Assembly (NCBI RefSeq): GCF_039535235.1
Contig: NZ_BAAAWU010000001.1
Location: 5,208,001 to 5,272,000 of the forward strand
Direction: 5' to 3'
DNA length: 64,000 nt
Source: Streptomyces roseoviridis
Lineage (GTDB): Bacteria; Actinomycetota; Actinomycetes; Streptomycetales; Streptomycetaceae
Under the pieces are notes generated by a model. That model searched no databases and was not told the DNA's origin. It saw only the letters and a list, made by a program, of their open reading frames with translations. Positions 52,324 through 63,800 of this stretch are shown one piece after another (position 1 is the first letter of the stretch; every line of letters begins with the position of its first letter). The translations under genes and the position numbers were made by a program.

Positions 52324-52572
52324 TCAGTCCTGGTGCTTCAGGATGTAGTCGGTCGCGTCGCCGACGGTCTTGAGGTTCTTGACGTCCTCGTCCGGGATCT
52401 TGACGTCGAAGCGCTCTTCGGCGGCCACGACGACCTCGACCATGGACAGGGAGTCGACGTCCAGGTCGTCGGTGAAGGACTTGTCCAGCTCGACGTCCTC
52501 GACCGGGATGCCGGCGATCTCGTTCACGATCTCGGCGAGACCCTTGACGATCTCGTCCTGGGTGAAGGCCAT
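52324..52572 (-). CDS. acpP: Acyl carrier protein
   Basis: The 82-residue acidic protein carries the phosphopantetheine attachment Ser41 in DLDVDSLSMVEVV, the standard DSL motif. It starts MAFTQDEIVKGLAEIVNEIA. The spacing to fabH (57 bases) and fabF (79 bases) and the shared direction place it in the primary type II fatty-acid synthase operon. It shuttles acyl chains between the Fab enzymes. Confidence 0.97.
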   Translation of the reverse strand: MAFTQDEIVKGLAEIVNEIAGIPVEDVELDKSFTDDLDVDSLSMVEVVVAAEERFDVKIPDEDVKNLKTVGDATDYILKHQD

Positions 52573-52629
52573 GGTGGCGCTCCTTCTGTGTGTGCTGAGG
52601 AAAAAGGGCTTCCGGAAGATCCGGTGTGC

Positions 52630-53661
<1,032 letters not shown>

Positions 53662-53679
53662 GCTTCTCGACACTCCTTG

Positions 53680-54603
53680 TCAGGCCGTGGTCGTCTCAGC
53701 GACGAGCGTGCGGGCCGCGTCGAGGTCGTCCGGGGTCTTCAGGGCCACGGTGCGGACACCGGGCAGGGCACGCTTGGCGAGGCCGGTCAGGGTGCCGCCG
53801 GGGCACACCTCGATCAGGCCGGTCACACCGAGCTCCTTGAAGGTCTCCATGCACAGGTCCCAGCGGACCGGGTTGGCGACCTGGCCGACCAGGCGCGCGA
53901 TGACCTCCGCGCCGCCGGTGACGACCCGGCCGTCCTTGTTGGAGACGTACGCCGTGGCCGGGTCCGCCGGGGACAGCTCCTTGGCCGCCGCCTCCAGGGT
54001 GGCGACCGCCGGGGCCATGTGGTGCGTGTGGAACGCGCCGGCCACCTTCAGCGGGACGACCCGGCGGACGCCCTCGGGCTTGTCCTCGGCCAGGGCGGCC
54101 AGCTGCTCCAGCGTGCCGGCGGCCACGATCTGTCCGGCGCCGTTCACGTTGGCCGGGGTCAGACCCAGCTTCTCGAGGTGGGGGACGACCACCTCGGGCT
54201 CGCCGCCGAGCAGCGCGGACATGCCGGTCGCGGTGATCGCGGCGGCCTCGGCCATCGCCAGACCGCGGGTGCGCACGAGGCGCAGCGCGGCGGTGTCGTC
54301 GAGGACGCCCGCGAACGCGGCCGCGGTGATCTCGCCGACGCTGTGACCCGCGACGGCGCCGGGGGACACCTCGCCGAGGGCGGTGGCGGACAGCAGACCC
54401 GCCGCGACGAGCAGCGGCTGGGCCACGGCGGTGTCGCGGATCTCGTCCGCGTCCGCCTTCGTGCCGTAGTGGGCAAGGTCGAGCCCGATGGCGTCGGACC
54501 AGGCCGCGACGCGGTCGGCGGCACCGGGGAGTTCGAGCCAGGGAGTCAGGAAGCCGGGCGTCTGGGCGCCTTGGCCGGGAGCGACGAGTACGAGCACCCT
54601 CAC
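53680..54603 (-). CDS. fabD: Malonyl-CoA:ACP transacylase
   Basis: The 307-residue enzyme loads malonyl units on ACP. The oxyanion motif is LVAPGQGAQTPGFL, the nucleophile Ser is in AVAGHSVGEITAAAF and the catalytic His in VAGAFHTHHMAPA. The GTG start at 54603 (VRVLVLVAPGQ) is the only one that fits the family. It opens the fab operon, with the regulator gene immediately upstream in the same direction. The 83-base gap contains an inverted repeat. Confidence 0.96.
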   Translation of the reverse strand: MRVLVLVAPGQGAQTPGFLTPWLELPGAADRVAAWSDAIGLDLAHYGTKADADEIRDTAVAQPLLVAAGLLSATALGEVSPGAVAGHSVGEITAAAFAGVLDDTAALRLVRTRGLAMAEAAAITATGMSALLGGEPEVVVPHLEKLGLTPANVNGAGQIVAAGTLEQLAALAEDKPEGVRRVVPLKVAGAFHTHHMAPAVATLEAAAKELSPADPATAYVSNKDGRVVTGGAEVIARLVGQVANPVRWDLCMETFKELGVTGLIEVCPGGTLTGLAKRALPGVRTVALKTPDDLDAARTLVAETTTA

Positions 54604-54659
54604 ACTCTCTCTTGTGGACGGTCCCGGACGCCCGTGGGGACAAGGACGAAGAACCGTCG

Positions 54660-54680
54660 GTCGAATTGTTGGTGTTCGAC
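54660..54680. promoter_or_regulatory. Inverted repeat upstream of fabD, candidate FasR site
   Basis: GTCGAA at 54660-54665 and TTCGAC at 54675-54680 form perfect six-base arms with a nine-base AT-rich spacer (TTGTTGGTG). It lies 57 bases upstream of the fabD start and just after the regulator gene, where FasR is expected to bind. Confidence 0.5.
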
Positions 54681-54686
54681 AAAAGT

Positions 54687-55868
54687 CTAGGACTGCGTCT
54701 CCGCGTCGGCCAAGCGCCCGAGGATCAGGGCGATCCGCAAGGTGAACGCCGAACGCACGTCGGAGGGTGACCAGCCGGTGACGTCGGTCACACGTCGAAG
54801 CCGGTAGCGCACGGTGTTGGGGTGCACGAACAGCATGCGTGCGGCGCCCTCCAGGCTGCTGGCCTGCTCCAGATAGACGCTGAGCGTCTCCAGGAGGGCC
54901 GAGCCGGCCTCCTCCAGTGGTCTGTAGATCTCCTCCACCAACTGCTCGCGGGCCGAGGGGTCGGAGGCGATCGCGCGCTCCGGAAGGAGATCGTCCGCGA
55001 GAACCGGACGCGGAGCGTCCTGCCAGGCCGAGCACGCCTTGAGGCCCGCCGCGGCGGCCTGCGCGGACCGGGTCGCGGCGAGCAGGTCGGGGACGACGGG
55101 GCCGGCCACGACCGGACCGGCCGCATAGGGCCCGATCAGTGCCTTCGCCACCGCCAGCGGGTTGTCGTTGCCGCCCGCGATCACGACGAGCCGGTCGCCG
55201 AGGACCCCCGTGAGGACCTGGAGCTTGGCGTGCCGGGCGGCCCGCCGGATCGCCTCCACGGTCAGCTCGCTGTCGCCGTCGGGCGCCGTGCCGAGCACGA
55301 CGCACACGTGCTCCGGCGAGTTCCAGCCGAGGGCGGCGGCCCGCGAGACGGCGCCCTCGTCGGCCTCGCCCGAGAGGACCGCGTTGACCACGAGCGACTC
55401 GAGCCGGGCGTCCCACGCGCCACGGGCCTCCGCGGCCTGCGCGTACACCTGGGCGGTGGCGAAGGCGATCTCCCGCGCGTACACGAGCAGCGCCTCCCGC
55501 AGCACCCTCTCGTCGCCCGGCGCCGCGACCTCCTCGATCGCCGACTCCATGACCTCGATGGTGGTGCGCACCATCTCCACGGTCTGCCGCAGGGTGATCG
55601 CCCGGGTCAGCTCGCGCGGAGCCGTACCGAAGACGTCGGTGGAGATCGCCTGCGGCGTCTCCGGGTGCCGGAACCACTCGGTGAACGCCGCGATGCCGGC
55701 CTGCGCCACGAGACCGATCCACGACCGGTTCTCGGGCGGCATCGCCCGGTACCACGGCAGCGTCTCGTCCATCCGGGCAATGGCACTGGCGGCGAGCCGC
55801 CCGGAGGACTGTTCGAGGCGCTTCAGGGTCGCGGGGTGCGGGTGGGAGGCGTTCACGGGTTCAGACAC
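54687..55868 (-). CDS. fasR: PucR/CdaR-type fatty-acid synthesis regulator FasR
   Basis: The 393-residue protein has no N-terminal helix-turn-helix. The C-terminal PucR helix-turn-helix is clear as LFVHPNTVRYRLRRVTDVTG near residue 350. The central GGDEF-like region and the start NASHPHPATLKRLEQSSGRL are as in the Streptomyces protein upstream of fabD that is known to activate the fab operon (FasR). The stop lies 83 bases before the fabD start. Start GTG 55868 has a weak ribosome site; GTG 55856 is an alternative. Confidence 0.92.
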   Translation of the reverse strand: MSEPVNASHPHPATLKRLEQSSGRLAASAIARMDETLPWYRAMPPENRSWIGLVAQAGIAAFTEWFRHPETPQAISTDVFGTAPRELTRAITLRQTVEMVRTTIEVMESAIEEVAAPGDERVLREALLVYAREIAFATAQVYAQAAEARGAWDARLESLVVNAVLSGEADEGAVSRAAALGWNSPEHVCVVLGTAPDGDSELTVEAIRRAARHAKLQVLTGVLGDRLVVIAGGNDNPLAVAKALIGPYAAGPVVAGPVVPDLLAATRSAQAAAAGLKACSAWQDAPRPVLADDLLPERAIASDPSAREQLVEEIYRPLEEAGSALLETLSVYLEQASSLEGAARMLFVHPNTVRYRLRRVTDVTGWSPSDVRSAFTLRIALILGRLADAETQS

Positions 55869-55947
55869 GGGGACAAGACTGCCTTATCGGGACGGCCGCG
55901 TGCGGGGTCGGGGCGGTTTCGCCCGGGTCGTGACCTACCGTGATGCC

Positions 55948-56625
55948 GTGATACGCATCCAGCGCGCCGCCGAGCGCTACGCGGGCGGCACCCCGGAGAC
56001 GGGCGAGCCCGGCATCGACACCCGGCACGCCTTCTCCTTCGGCCGGTTCTACGACCCCGACAACCTCCGCTTCGGCGCGCTGCTCGCCTGCAACGAGGAG
56101 CGCCTCGCGCCGGGCGCGGGCTTCGACGAGCACCCGCACAGCCACACCGAGATCGTCACCTGGGTCGTCGAGGGCGAGCTCACCCACCGCGACTCCACCG
56201 GCCGTGCGACGGTCGTGCGCCCCGGAGACCTCCAGCACCTCTCCTCCGCGGCGGGCGTCCGGCACGTCGAGCGCAACGACGGCCCCGCGCCCCTGGTCTT
56301 CGTCCAGATGTGGCTGGCCCCGCGGGAGCCGGGCGGCACTCCCTCGTACGAGGTCGTCCGGGGCATCGCCGACGCCACCCCGTACGCGGTCCCGGCGGCG
56401 GACGCGGTGCTCCACGTCCGCCGCCTGGCACTCGGTGACCGCACCGCCCTGCCGGACGCGGACTTCCTCTACGTCCACGTGGCGCGGGGCACGGTGCGCC
56501 TCGCGGGCGAGGAGCTGGCGGAGGGCGACGCGGCCCGGGTGACGGGGGAGACGGGGCTGGTGGTGCTGGCGACGGGGGAGGCGGAGGTGCTGGTGTGGGA
56601 GATGGGTGACGTTTCCGCTCCCTGA
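55948..56625 (+). CDS. Pirin-family protein
   Basis: The 225-residue protein has the pirin cupin with the metal ligands in GFDEHPHSHTEIVTWVVEGE and RDSTGRATVVRPGDLQHL, and the partner motif VFVQMWLAP. The C-terminal half is a shortened second cupin. Bacterial pirins can act as quercetinases or redox-sensing cofactors; here the function is open. GTG 55948 is chosen; GTG 55930 would add six residues. It is divergent from fasR across 79 bases. Confidence 0.9.
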   Translation: MIRIQRAAERYAGGTPETGEPGIDTRHAFSFGRFYDPDNLRFGALLACNEERLAPGAGFDEHPHSHTEIVTWVVEGELTHRDSTGRATVVRPGDLQHLSSAAGVRHVERNDGPAPLVFVQMWLAPREPGGTPSYEVVRGIADATPYAVPAADAVLHVRRLALGDRTALPDADFLYVHVARGTVRLAGEELAEGDAARVTGETGLVVLATGEAEVLVWEMGDVSAP

Positions 56626-56951
56626 CGAAGCGTCTTCTGCCGTCAGAAACCCCCGACTTGACGAAAGTTCCCCGTAGCGGGTCCGTGCTGATGTGACCTC
56701 CGTCACGCTCGATCACGGGAGTATGCCCGGTTCTCGTGCGACTGTTCGAATCTGGTATGTCCGGCCTGGGGTCATATCGCCTGGGTGGGAGCCCAATCCG
56801 GGTGCATTGACAGGCACCTTGCCCGAGCGTTGGATCCCTTCGCATGGAGATCACAGAGAGTTCTTGATCTTCACTTCGTGTGCATGTGGATCGCATGCCG
56901 GACCGTACGCGCCCCGTATACGCGGTGCGGTTACGGGTGGGGGGGATATAC
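56626..56951. other. Long leader region before the LamG protein gene
   Basis: About 326 bases with no gene. GC drops noticeably here. It contains the strong promoter candidate listed separately and would give a leader of about 110 bases before the GTG. Confidence 0.6.
56807..56835 (+). promoter_or_regulatory. Promoter with consensus -35 before the LamG gene
   Basis: TTGACA at 56807-56812, a 17-base spacer and TTGGAT at 56830-56835 form a good housekeeping-type promoter, with a perfect -35. It is the best -35 match I saw in an intergenic region of the window. Confidence 0.6.
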
Positions 56952-59900
56952 GTGAGACCGAGACGTGCAGAACGCGTCCGTAAAAGAGGGCACGCGGTGG
57001 CCCTGACGGCCGCTTGGGCGCTCCTTGTGAGCGCGGTACCGATGCTGACCGGCGCTCCTGCCGTGGCGGACGAGGCATCTGCGGCTGCTCTGACGGAGAC
57101 AGAGCGGGCTTTGCGGGAGGCCGCTGACACCGGCAGCCGGGTCGAGGTGGTGGGGGAGCGGAGCGAACGCGAGACCGTGTTCGCGAACCCGGACGGTGCG
57201 ACCTTCACCATGGAGAAGTCGATCGTCCCCGTTCGCGTGGACACCGGGGAGGGCTGGGTACAGCCGGACGCGACGCTCGTACGGCGAGAGGACGGCTCGA
57301 TCGGCCCGAAGGCCGCTGCGGTGGACCTGTCCATCTCCGGCGGCGGTCCGGGGGCCGGCTTGGTGACGATCGGGGAGGCCGGGCAGTCGGTGTCGATGGG
57401 CTGGCCCGGCAAGCTGCCCACGCCTCGTCTGGAAGGTGAGCGCGCCGTCTACGAGGACGTCCTGCCGGACGTGAACCTGATCCTGACCGCGACGCTCGAA
57501 GGCTTCCGTCAGGTTCTGGAGGTGCGGACGCCCGAGGCTGCGGCGCTGCCGGAGCTGAAGGCGATCACGTACGACATCAAGGCGGACGGGCTGCGGCTGC
57601 GCGAGGGCGCTCTGGGCAGCGTGGAAGCGCTGGACGGAAACGGTCAAGTGGTCTTCCGTTCCCCGACCGCGCAGATGTGGAACTCCGCGGGCGAGGACGA
57701 CGCGGCCCCTGCGGATGCCGGACTGAGCACGCGGAGCGCCGGCCTCAGAGCGCTGGACACCGCTTCCGCAGAGGACGTCCCCGCGCAGCAGGAGACGTCC
57801 GAGCCTGTCGCCCCTCCGCAGGAGGGCGACCCGCTGGCAGGGCCCGGGGCGGGCGACGAGGCCGCTGTCATGGCGGTGGAGCTGGCGAAGGACTCACTGA
57901 CGGTGGTCCCCGACGCCGACCTCATCGCCGCCACAGGCGCGGAGGACTTCCCCCTCTACATCGATCCCTCGGTCGAGCTCAACGAGTCGGAGCGGACGGT
58001 GCTGTCCTCGGACGGCGACGTGTTCTACAACTTCTCCGGTGGCGACAACGGCATGAGTGTCGGCAAGTGCGGCAGCGCCGTGATCAATGGCGTGTCGTAC
58101 TACTGCGGCTCGGGCTACGTGAACCGCATGTACTTCGAGTTCACGCCGGAGAAGCTCAGGGGCAAGCACATCCTGGATGCCACCTTCGCGGTGACCGAGA
58201 CATGGTCGTTCTCCTGCGACAGCCGAATGGTGGACTTGCAGCGCACCGACCCCATCTCCTCGTCCTCCAAGTGGCCCGGCCCGGCGGTCAGGGATCACCT
58301 GGGTGACCGTGACGTCTCGGCGGGCCGGGGCACTGCCTGCTCTCCCTCCCAGCCACGAGCCGTGATCGAGTTCAACGACAACCCGGCCGAGACGGACGAA
58401 AACCTGACACCTGCCGTCCGGGCGCTCGCCGACGGCAAGCTGAGCGTGCTCACCTTGAAGCTGTCGGCACACGACGAGACGGACACGGTCGCCTGGAAGC
58501 GCTTCGACGACGACGCAGTCATCCGCGTGAAGTACATGAGCAAGCCCGCCCCTCCGGCGGAGTACGGATTCGCCTCGAGTTCCGCACCGACCTGCTCCAA
58601 GCTCGCTACGTCCCCGAACACGGTCACGGATCCCACCCCGATTCTGATGGCGACGCCCCGCACGCAGTCGGGCGGCGAGACCGGAGCCATGCTGCGGGTC
58701 TACTACGACATCGACGGGCAGAAGCCGGGTGAGACGACCTGGTTCGATGCGCCGCCGCCCACGGATTCCCTGGCCCCCACCACCGGGCATCTCTCCTACA
58801 GCACCACGGCGAGGGACTTCCCCAGCCAGGCGAAGGAATGGAACAACCCTCTCGCGGAGGACGGCACCCTGTACCGCTACGCCGCGTACACCTACTCCTA
58901 CGCTGACACGTCCTACACCGCGCCACTCGGCAGCGGCAACAGCCCGTACTGCTACTTCAGGGTCGACTCCAAGGGCCCCAAGCCCCCTGTCGTGACGTCG
59001 AGCTCGGTGTACAAGCAGTGCGTCCAGGGCGGGGCTTGCGAACCTTCCGGCGGCCCGAACCAGACCGGTTCCTTCACCTTCGGTTCGGCCACCGGGGAGA
59101 CCAACACGCACTATCAGTACAGACTCGATGATGCGCCGTGGAGCAGTTGGACGGCCATGGCCGGCTCCTTCACCGTCAATGTCACCCCGGGCTTGTCCGG
59201 CAGCCGCATGCTGTACGTGCGCGTCAAGGACGCCCAGGGCCGCGTAGGTGAAGAGGCGGTCAAGTTCCTGGTCAAGGAAGGGCCCGGTCCAGTGGGACGC
59301 TGGGACTTCAACGAGTCGTCCGGCCCTGCCGTCGACCGCTCGACCTCCAACACCGCCTTGCAGAACAACCTGGACCTCACCGCGACCGGTACGGGCCGGA
59401 ACGACCGCGGCCGCCGGGGCGAGCTGACCGCAGCCGACGCTTCCAAGTCACCCGACAAGGCCCTCGCCCTCACCAGTGCGAGCCACGGCGCGGCATCGAC
59501 GACCAAGCAGGTCGTCGAGACGCAGGCCTCGTACACCTTGACGGCGTGGGCGCGTCTGGACACCGCGGTCTCCGGCGTCGCGACGGTCCTGGGGCAGGAC
59601 GGCGCGTACCACAGCGCCTTCTATCTGAGTTACTGCGGAGACGTGAAGACCTGGTGTGTCCGACTGCCCGACAAGGATGGTGGCGGCGCCAGCTTCTCCG
59701 CCCATAGGGTCGCCGCGCTGAATCCTCCGCAGCCCAAGGCGTGGACACATCTCGGCGTCGTCGTGGACAGCGGTGAAAGGAAGATCCACTTCTATGTGAA
59801 CGGCGTTCTGCAGGGTAGTGACAGCCTCACGACCGCTCTATGGGCCTCGACCGGTGGACTTCAGGTGGGACGAGCGAAGTACATGGGCTCCTACGTGGAC

Positions 59901-60713
59901 TACTTCCCGGGCGAGATCGACGAGGCGGCCATCTGGCAGGACAAGCTGTCGGCAGAGGCGATGGCGATCGAGGCGAGTCTGAAGGACACGCGGAACTGGG
60001 CGTACGCCGAGCTGGTCGCCCAGTACAACCCGCAGGGTGCGTCAGGATCTTCCCTCCCCGATGGCAGCGGCTATGACAACAGGCTGACCATGTCCTCCAG
60101 CGGCTCCCTGAACGGGGAGGACATCTTCCTGGACGGAGTGGACGACTCCGCCACGGCGGCACGGCCCGTCGTGGACGACACCGGGTCCTTCTCGGTGGCC
60201 ACCTCGGTGAATGTCGAGGCCGGGAAGTTGTCTGCCCTGCCCACGGGTTCTCGCCTGCAGGTTCTCGGCCAGCAGTCCGGCACGGGCTCTTCCTGGAGCC
60301 TCTGGTTCGAGAAGACCGGAACGATACAGGTCCCTCTCCGTGACTCTTCCGGCCAGGAGGTGATCGGCGCGAACGGCGAATTCGTCATGAAGGACGTTCC
60401 CGTTGGGAGGTGGCACTTCGGGCGGCTCACCGCCGACGGCACAGGTGCCTCAGCGCGGACGACGACCGCCCAGGCCATCGACGGAGAAGTCCGGCTGACC
60501 GGTGTCTTCGATGCCGAGAAGCGGACGGTCACCCTCTACGTCAATGGCGGGCAGGCGGCCGCAGGGGTGGGCTACACGGCCGTGGTCGGCTCTGACTTCA
60601 CCGTGGGGAAGGGCTGGACCGGCAGCTATCTGCCCGGCCGGATCAGCGACATCCGCCTGTGGGCGGGCGCCTTGACCGACGAAGCCCAGGTGGAAGCGGT
60701 CGTCGGTCACTGA
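56952..60713 (+). CDS. Large secreted LamG-domain protein
   Basis: The 1253-residue protein from GTG 56952 has a basic start and signal helix (ALTAAWALLVSAVPMLTG). The N-terminal third is a beta-rich region of the kind found before DNRLRE domains. A DNRLRE-like region lies at about 336-530 (YFEFTPEKLRGKHILDATF). Two LamG/concanavalin-type domains lie at about 777-1013 (GRWDFNESSGPAVDRST) and 1053-1253 (TGSFSVATSVNV). No enzyme motif is seen. GC is lower than in its neighbours. It precedes an RHS-type gene by 151 bases, a pairing common in Streptomyces secreted RHS loci. Confidence 0.85.
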   Translation: MRPRRAERVRKRGHAVALTAAWALLVSAVPMLTGAPAVADEASAAALTETERALREAADTGSRVEVVGERSERETVFANPDGATFTMEKSIVPVRVDTGEGWVQPDATLVRREDGSIGPKAAAVDLSISGGGPGAGLVTIGEAGQSVSMGWPGKLPTPRLEGERAVYEDVLPDVNLILTATLEGFRQVLEVRTPEAAALPELKAITYDIKADGLRLREGALGSVEALDGNGQVVFRSPTAQMWNSAGEDDAAPADAGLSTRSAGLRALDTASAEDVPAQQETSEPVAPPQEGDPLAGPGAGDEAAVMAVELAKDSLTVVPDADLIAATGAEDFPLYIDPSVELNESERTVLSSDGDVFYNFSGGDNGMSVGKCGSAVINGVSYYCGSGYVNRMYFEFTPEKLRGKHILDATFAVTETWSFSCDSRMVDLQRTDPISSSSKWPGPAVRDHLGDRDVSAGRGTACSPSQPRAVIEFNDNPAETDENLTPAVRALADGKLSVLTLKLSAHDETDTVAWKRFDDDAVIRVKYMSKPAPPAEYGFASSSAPTCSKLATSPNTVTDPTPILMATPRTQSGGETGAMLRVYYDIDGQKPGETTWFDAPPPTDSLAPTTGHLSYSTTARDFPSQAKEWNNPLAEDGTLYRYAAYTYSYADTSYTAPLGSGNSPYCYFRVDSKGPKPPVVTSSSVYKQCVQGGACEPSGGPNQTGSFTFGSATGETNTHYQYRLDDAPWSSWTAMAGSFTVNVTPGLSGSRMLYVRVKDAQGRVGEEAVKFLVKEGPGPVGRWDFNESSGPAVDRSTSNTALQNNLDLTATGTGRNDRGRRGELTAADASKSPDKALALTSASHGAASTTKQVVETQASYTLTAWARLDTAVSGVATVLGQDGAYHSAFYLSYCGDVKTWCVRLPDKDGGGASFSAHRVAALNPPQPKAWTHLGVVVDSGERKIHFYVNGVLQGSDSLTTALWASTGGLQVGRAKYMGSYVDYFPGEIDEAAIWQDKLSAEAMAIEASLKDTRNWAYAELVAQYNPQGASGSSLPDGSGYDNRLTMSSSGSLNGEDIFLDGVDDSATAARPVVDDTGSFSVATSVNVEAGKLSALPTGSRLQVLGQQSGTGSSWSLWFEKTGTIQVPLRDSSGQEVIGANGEFVMKDVPVGRWHFGRLTADGTGASARTTTAQAIDGEVRLTGVFDAEKRTVTLYVNGGQAAAGVGYTAVVGSDFTVGKGWTGSYLPGRISDIRLWAGALTDEAQVEAVVGH

Positions 60714-60749
60714 GCCGACGCAGGTCTCCTCACCTGTCCCAGTGACCCA

Positions 60750-60781
60750 TGGGGCGGGGCGCCATGGCGCGCTCCGCCCCC
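60750..60781 (+). terminator. Hairpin between the LamG and RHS genes
   Basis: GGGGCGGGGCGCCATGG starting at 60751 can pair with GCGCGCTCCGCCCC ending near 60780, with small bulges. It follows the LamG stop by 37 bases and may terminate or attenuate transcription into the RHS gene. Confidence 0.5.
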
Positions 60782-60864
60782 ATTCGGTGCAGCTCAACCC
60801 AGCCGCCCTCCCTCGTCTTTCTCATTCTCCGCTTGATTGACCGAGCAGAAGGAGTCGTTTCGTC

Positions 60865-63800
60865 GTGTCCAGACGTATGCGTCTGCATCGACGCCAAGGT
60901 GTCGTGCTCGGCGCGTTGGCCTTCATATTGTCGATACCCACATCCCTGGTTCCGCTGGCACAGGCCGCGGAACTCCCCGGCCCCCCGCAGCTCCCGCCGT
61001 CCGCGCCCGTGAAGGTGTACGAGGTCAAGGAACCGGGTGCGAAGAAGGAACGTGCCAAGGTCCGGCAGAGCCAGGCGGCCAACCGCGCCCTGGCGAGACA
61101 AGCCGACCGCGAGCGTGCCCTCAGCACATGGCCGAAGGCACACACACTCACAGGACGCCTGGGGTCTTCTGCTTCCGATTCCACCGCACTGGTCCAGGTA
61201 CGAGGGAGCGAGGCAGCCGGGCCGGCACGTCTTGTGCAGCCCCCGGCGTCCGGAACCGCCACCGTGAAGGTCTTCGACCAGAGGACCACGCGTGCCGCCG
61301 GCGTGACCGGAGTGCTGTTCACCGTGGCGGCTCAGCGTCCGGGAGCAGCTGAAGTGGAGGTCGACTACCGCACCTTCGGATCCGCCATCGGCGGTGCCTG
61401 GGCGACCCGGCTCGGCCTGGTGTCACTGCCCTCGTGCGCGCTGACCACCCCCAAGAAGGCGGAATGCCGCGAGGCCGCTCCGATCGCCTCGGAGAACGAC
61501 ATCGAGGAACAGACGGTCACCGCCACGCTGTCCCAGCTCGGCACCGCCCCGCGGGTCCTGGCTGTCACCGCCACGACGACCGGCGGCTCGGACAAGGGCG
61601 CCGGTGACTACAAGGCGACCCCCTTGTCGGCGTCCTCCTCGTGGGAGGCCGGCGGGTCGTCGGGCTCGTTCACCTGGTCCTACCCCGTCACCGTCCCGCC
61701 GGCAGCGGCCGGACCGGTCCCGTCCCTCTCACTGTCCTACGACTCGGGCAGCATCGACGGACGCACTGCCAACACCAACAACCAGGTCTCGCTGGTCGGT
61801 GAGGGCTGGGACCTGACCTCGTCGTACATCGAGCGCAAATTCGGCTCGTGTGACGACGACGGCCAGACCGACAAGAACGACCAGTGCTGGAAGTACGAGA
61901 ACGCCTCCCTCGTCCTGAACGGCAAGGCCACCGAGCTCGTCAAGGACGACACTCTGGGTCATTGGCGTCTGAAGGACGACGACGCTTCCAAGGTCATCCA
62001 TGCCACCGGTGCCGACAACGGGGACGAGGGTGACGCGTCGATCGACGGCGCCGGTGAGTACTGGAAGGTGATCACTGGTGACGGCACCACGTACACCTTC
62101 GGTCTGAACAAGCTTCCCGGCGCAGGCACCGAGCGGACGAACTCGGTGTGGACCGTACCGGTCTTCGGCGACGACAGCGGCGAACCCGGTTATGCGGCCG
62201 GTACCTCCTTCGCCGACCGCTCCAAGCGGCAGGCATGGCGGTGGAACCTCGACTTGGTCGCGGACGTCCACGGCAACGCGTCCACCCGCTGGTACACGGC
62301 CGACATCAACCACTACGCCAAGAACGGTGACAAGACCGCCCTGGCCTCCTACACGCGCGGGGGCTACCTCAACGAGATCCGCTACGGTCAGCGGTCCGAC
62401 ACCCTCTTCACCGGCATCACGTCGGGCAGGGTGACCCTCGACTACAAGGAACGCTGCAGAGACGGATGCGGCACCCTGACCGCTGACACCGCCTCCCGGT
62501 GGCCCGACGTGCCCTTCGACTCGATCTGCTCCTCCACGGAGACCGACTGCAAGGCCACCGGCCCGGCCTTCTTCACACGAAAGCTGCTCTCCGCCATCCA
62601 CACCGAGGTGTGGTCGACCGCCGCCGAGCCGGACGCCTTCAAGCCGGTCGACTCCTACACCTTCGCCCACGAAGTCTTCGACGGCCAGGACATCGGAAAC
62701 CTTTCCGACCAGGTCTGGGTTCTGAAGGGGATCACCCGCACGGGCAAGAACGGCGGTGCACTCCCTCTCCCGACGATCGGATTCACCTATCAGCAGCGCC
62801 AGAACCGGGTCGACACCGACCTCGACAACGCGGTGCCGCTGACCCGCCCCCGCATCGAGACCATCACGTCGGAGACCGGAGCGATCACGACCGTCGCCTT
62901 CTCCGAGCCCGAGTGCGTACGGGGCTCGAAGATGCCCGCGGGCGAGGACGACAACAACCTCTCCTGCTACCCGGTGTACTGGCCGATCAACGGTGGTGAG
63001 CCGGAGCTGGACTGGTTCCACAAGTACCGGGTGATCGCGGTGAACACCGCGGACCCGGCGGGGCGCAACCCGAGTGTGGAGAACGCGTACACCTACGAGG
63101 GTCCGGCCTGGCACTACAACGACGACCCCTTCACGAAGGAGAGCCATCGCACCTGGTCGTCCTGGCGGGGCTACCGGAAGGTGACCGCCTTCACGGGAGC
63201 GGTCGGAGCCACCCGCTCCAAGAGCGTCAGCCTCTACATGCAGGGCATGCACGGTGACCGCCTCAAGGCGAAGGACGCAGCCGGGAACCCTCTGACGCGC
63301 AGTGTCATCGTCGCGGGCATCGACGTGGACAACGTCCCGGGCGCAACGGGTGACGAGCTGAACGTCAACGACGCTACGGACAGCGATCACTACGCCGGCC
63401 AGCTGCGCCAGAAGATCACGTACGACGGGACACTCGCCGTCGGCAGCACAGTGAACAACCTGTGGTACCAGCAGACCGCCAGCCAGCAGAAGTCGTACGC
63501 GAACGTCAAGGCCGGCTACGTCCGCACCTCACGGACGTACACCTGGAACTACCTGACCGCCGCCAAGAAGTGGCGCGCCACGGCCGTCACCCACGCCTAT
63601 GACGCCTACGGCATGGTCGAGCGTACGGAGAACCACGGCAACTGGTCGATCACCGGTGACGAAACGTGCGCGCGCACCTGGTACGCGCGCAACGACGGCA
63701 AGGGCATCACCAACCTGGTCTCCCGCAGCCGCACCGTCGGCCAGGCCTGTGCGGTCAGTGTCGATCAGCTGAAGATGCCCACCGGCGTCACCCACAAGTA

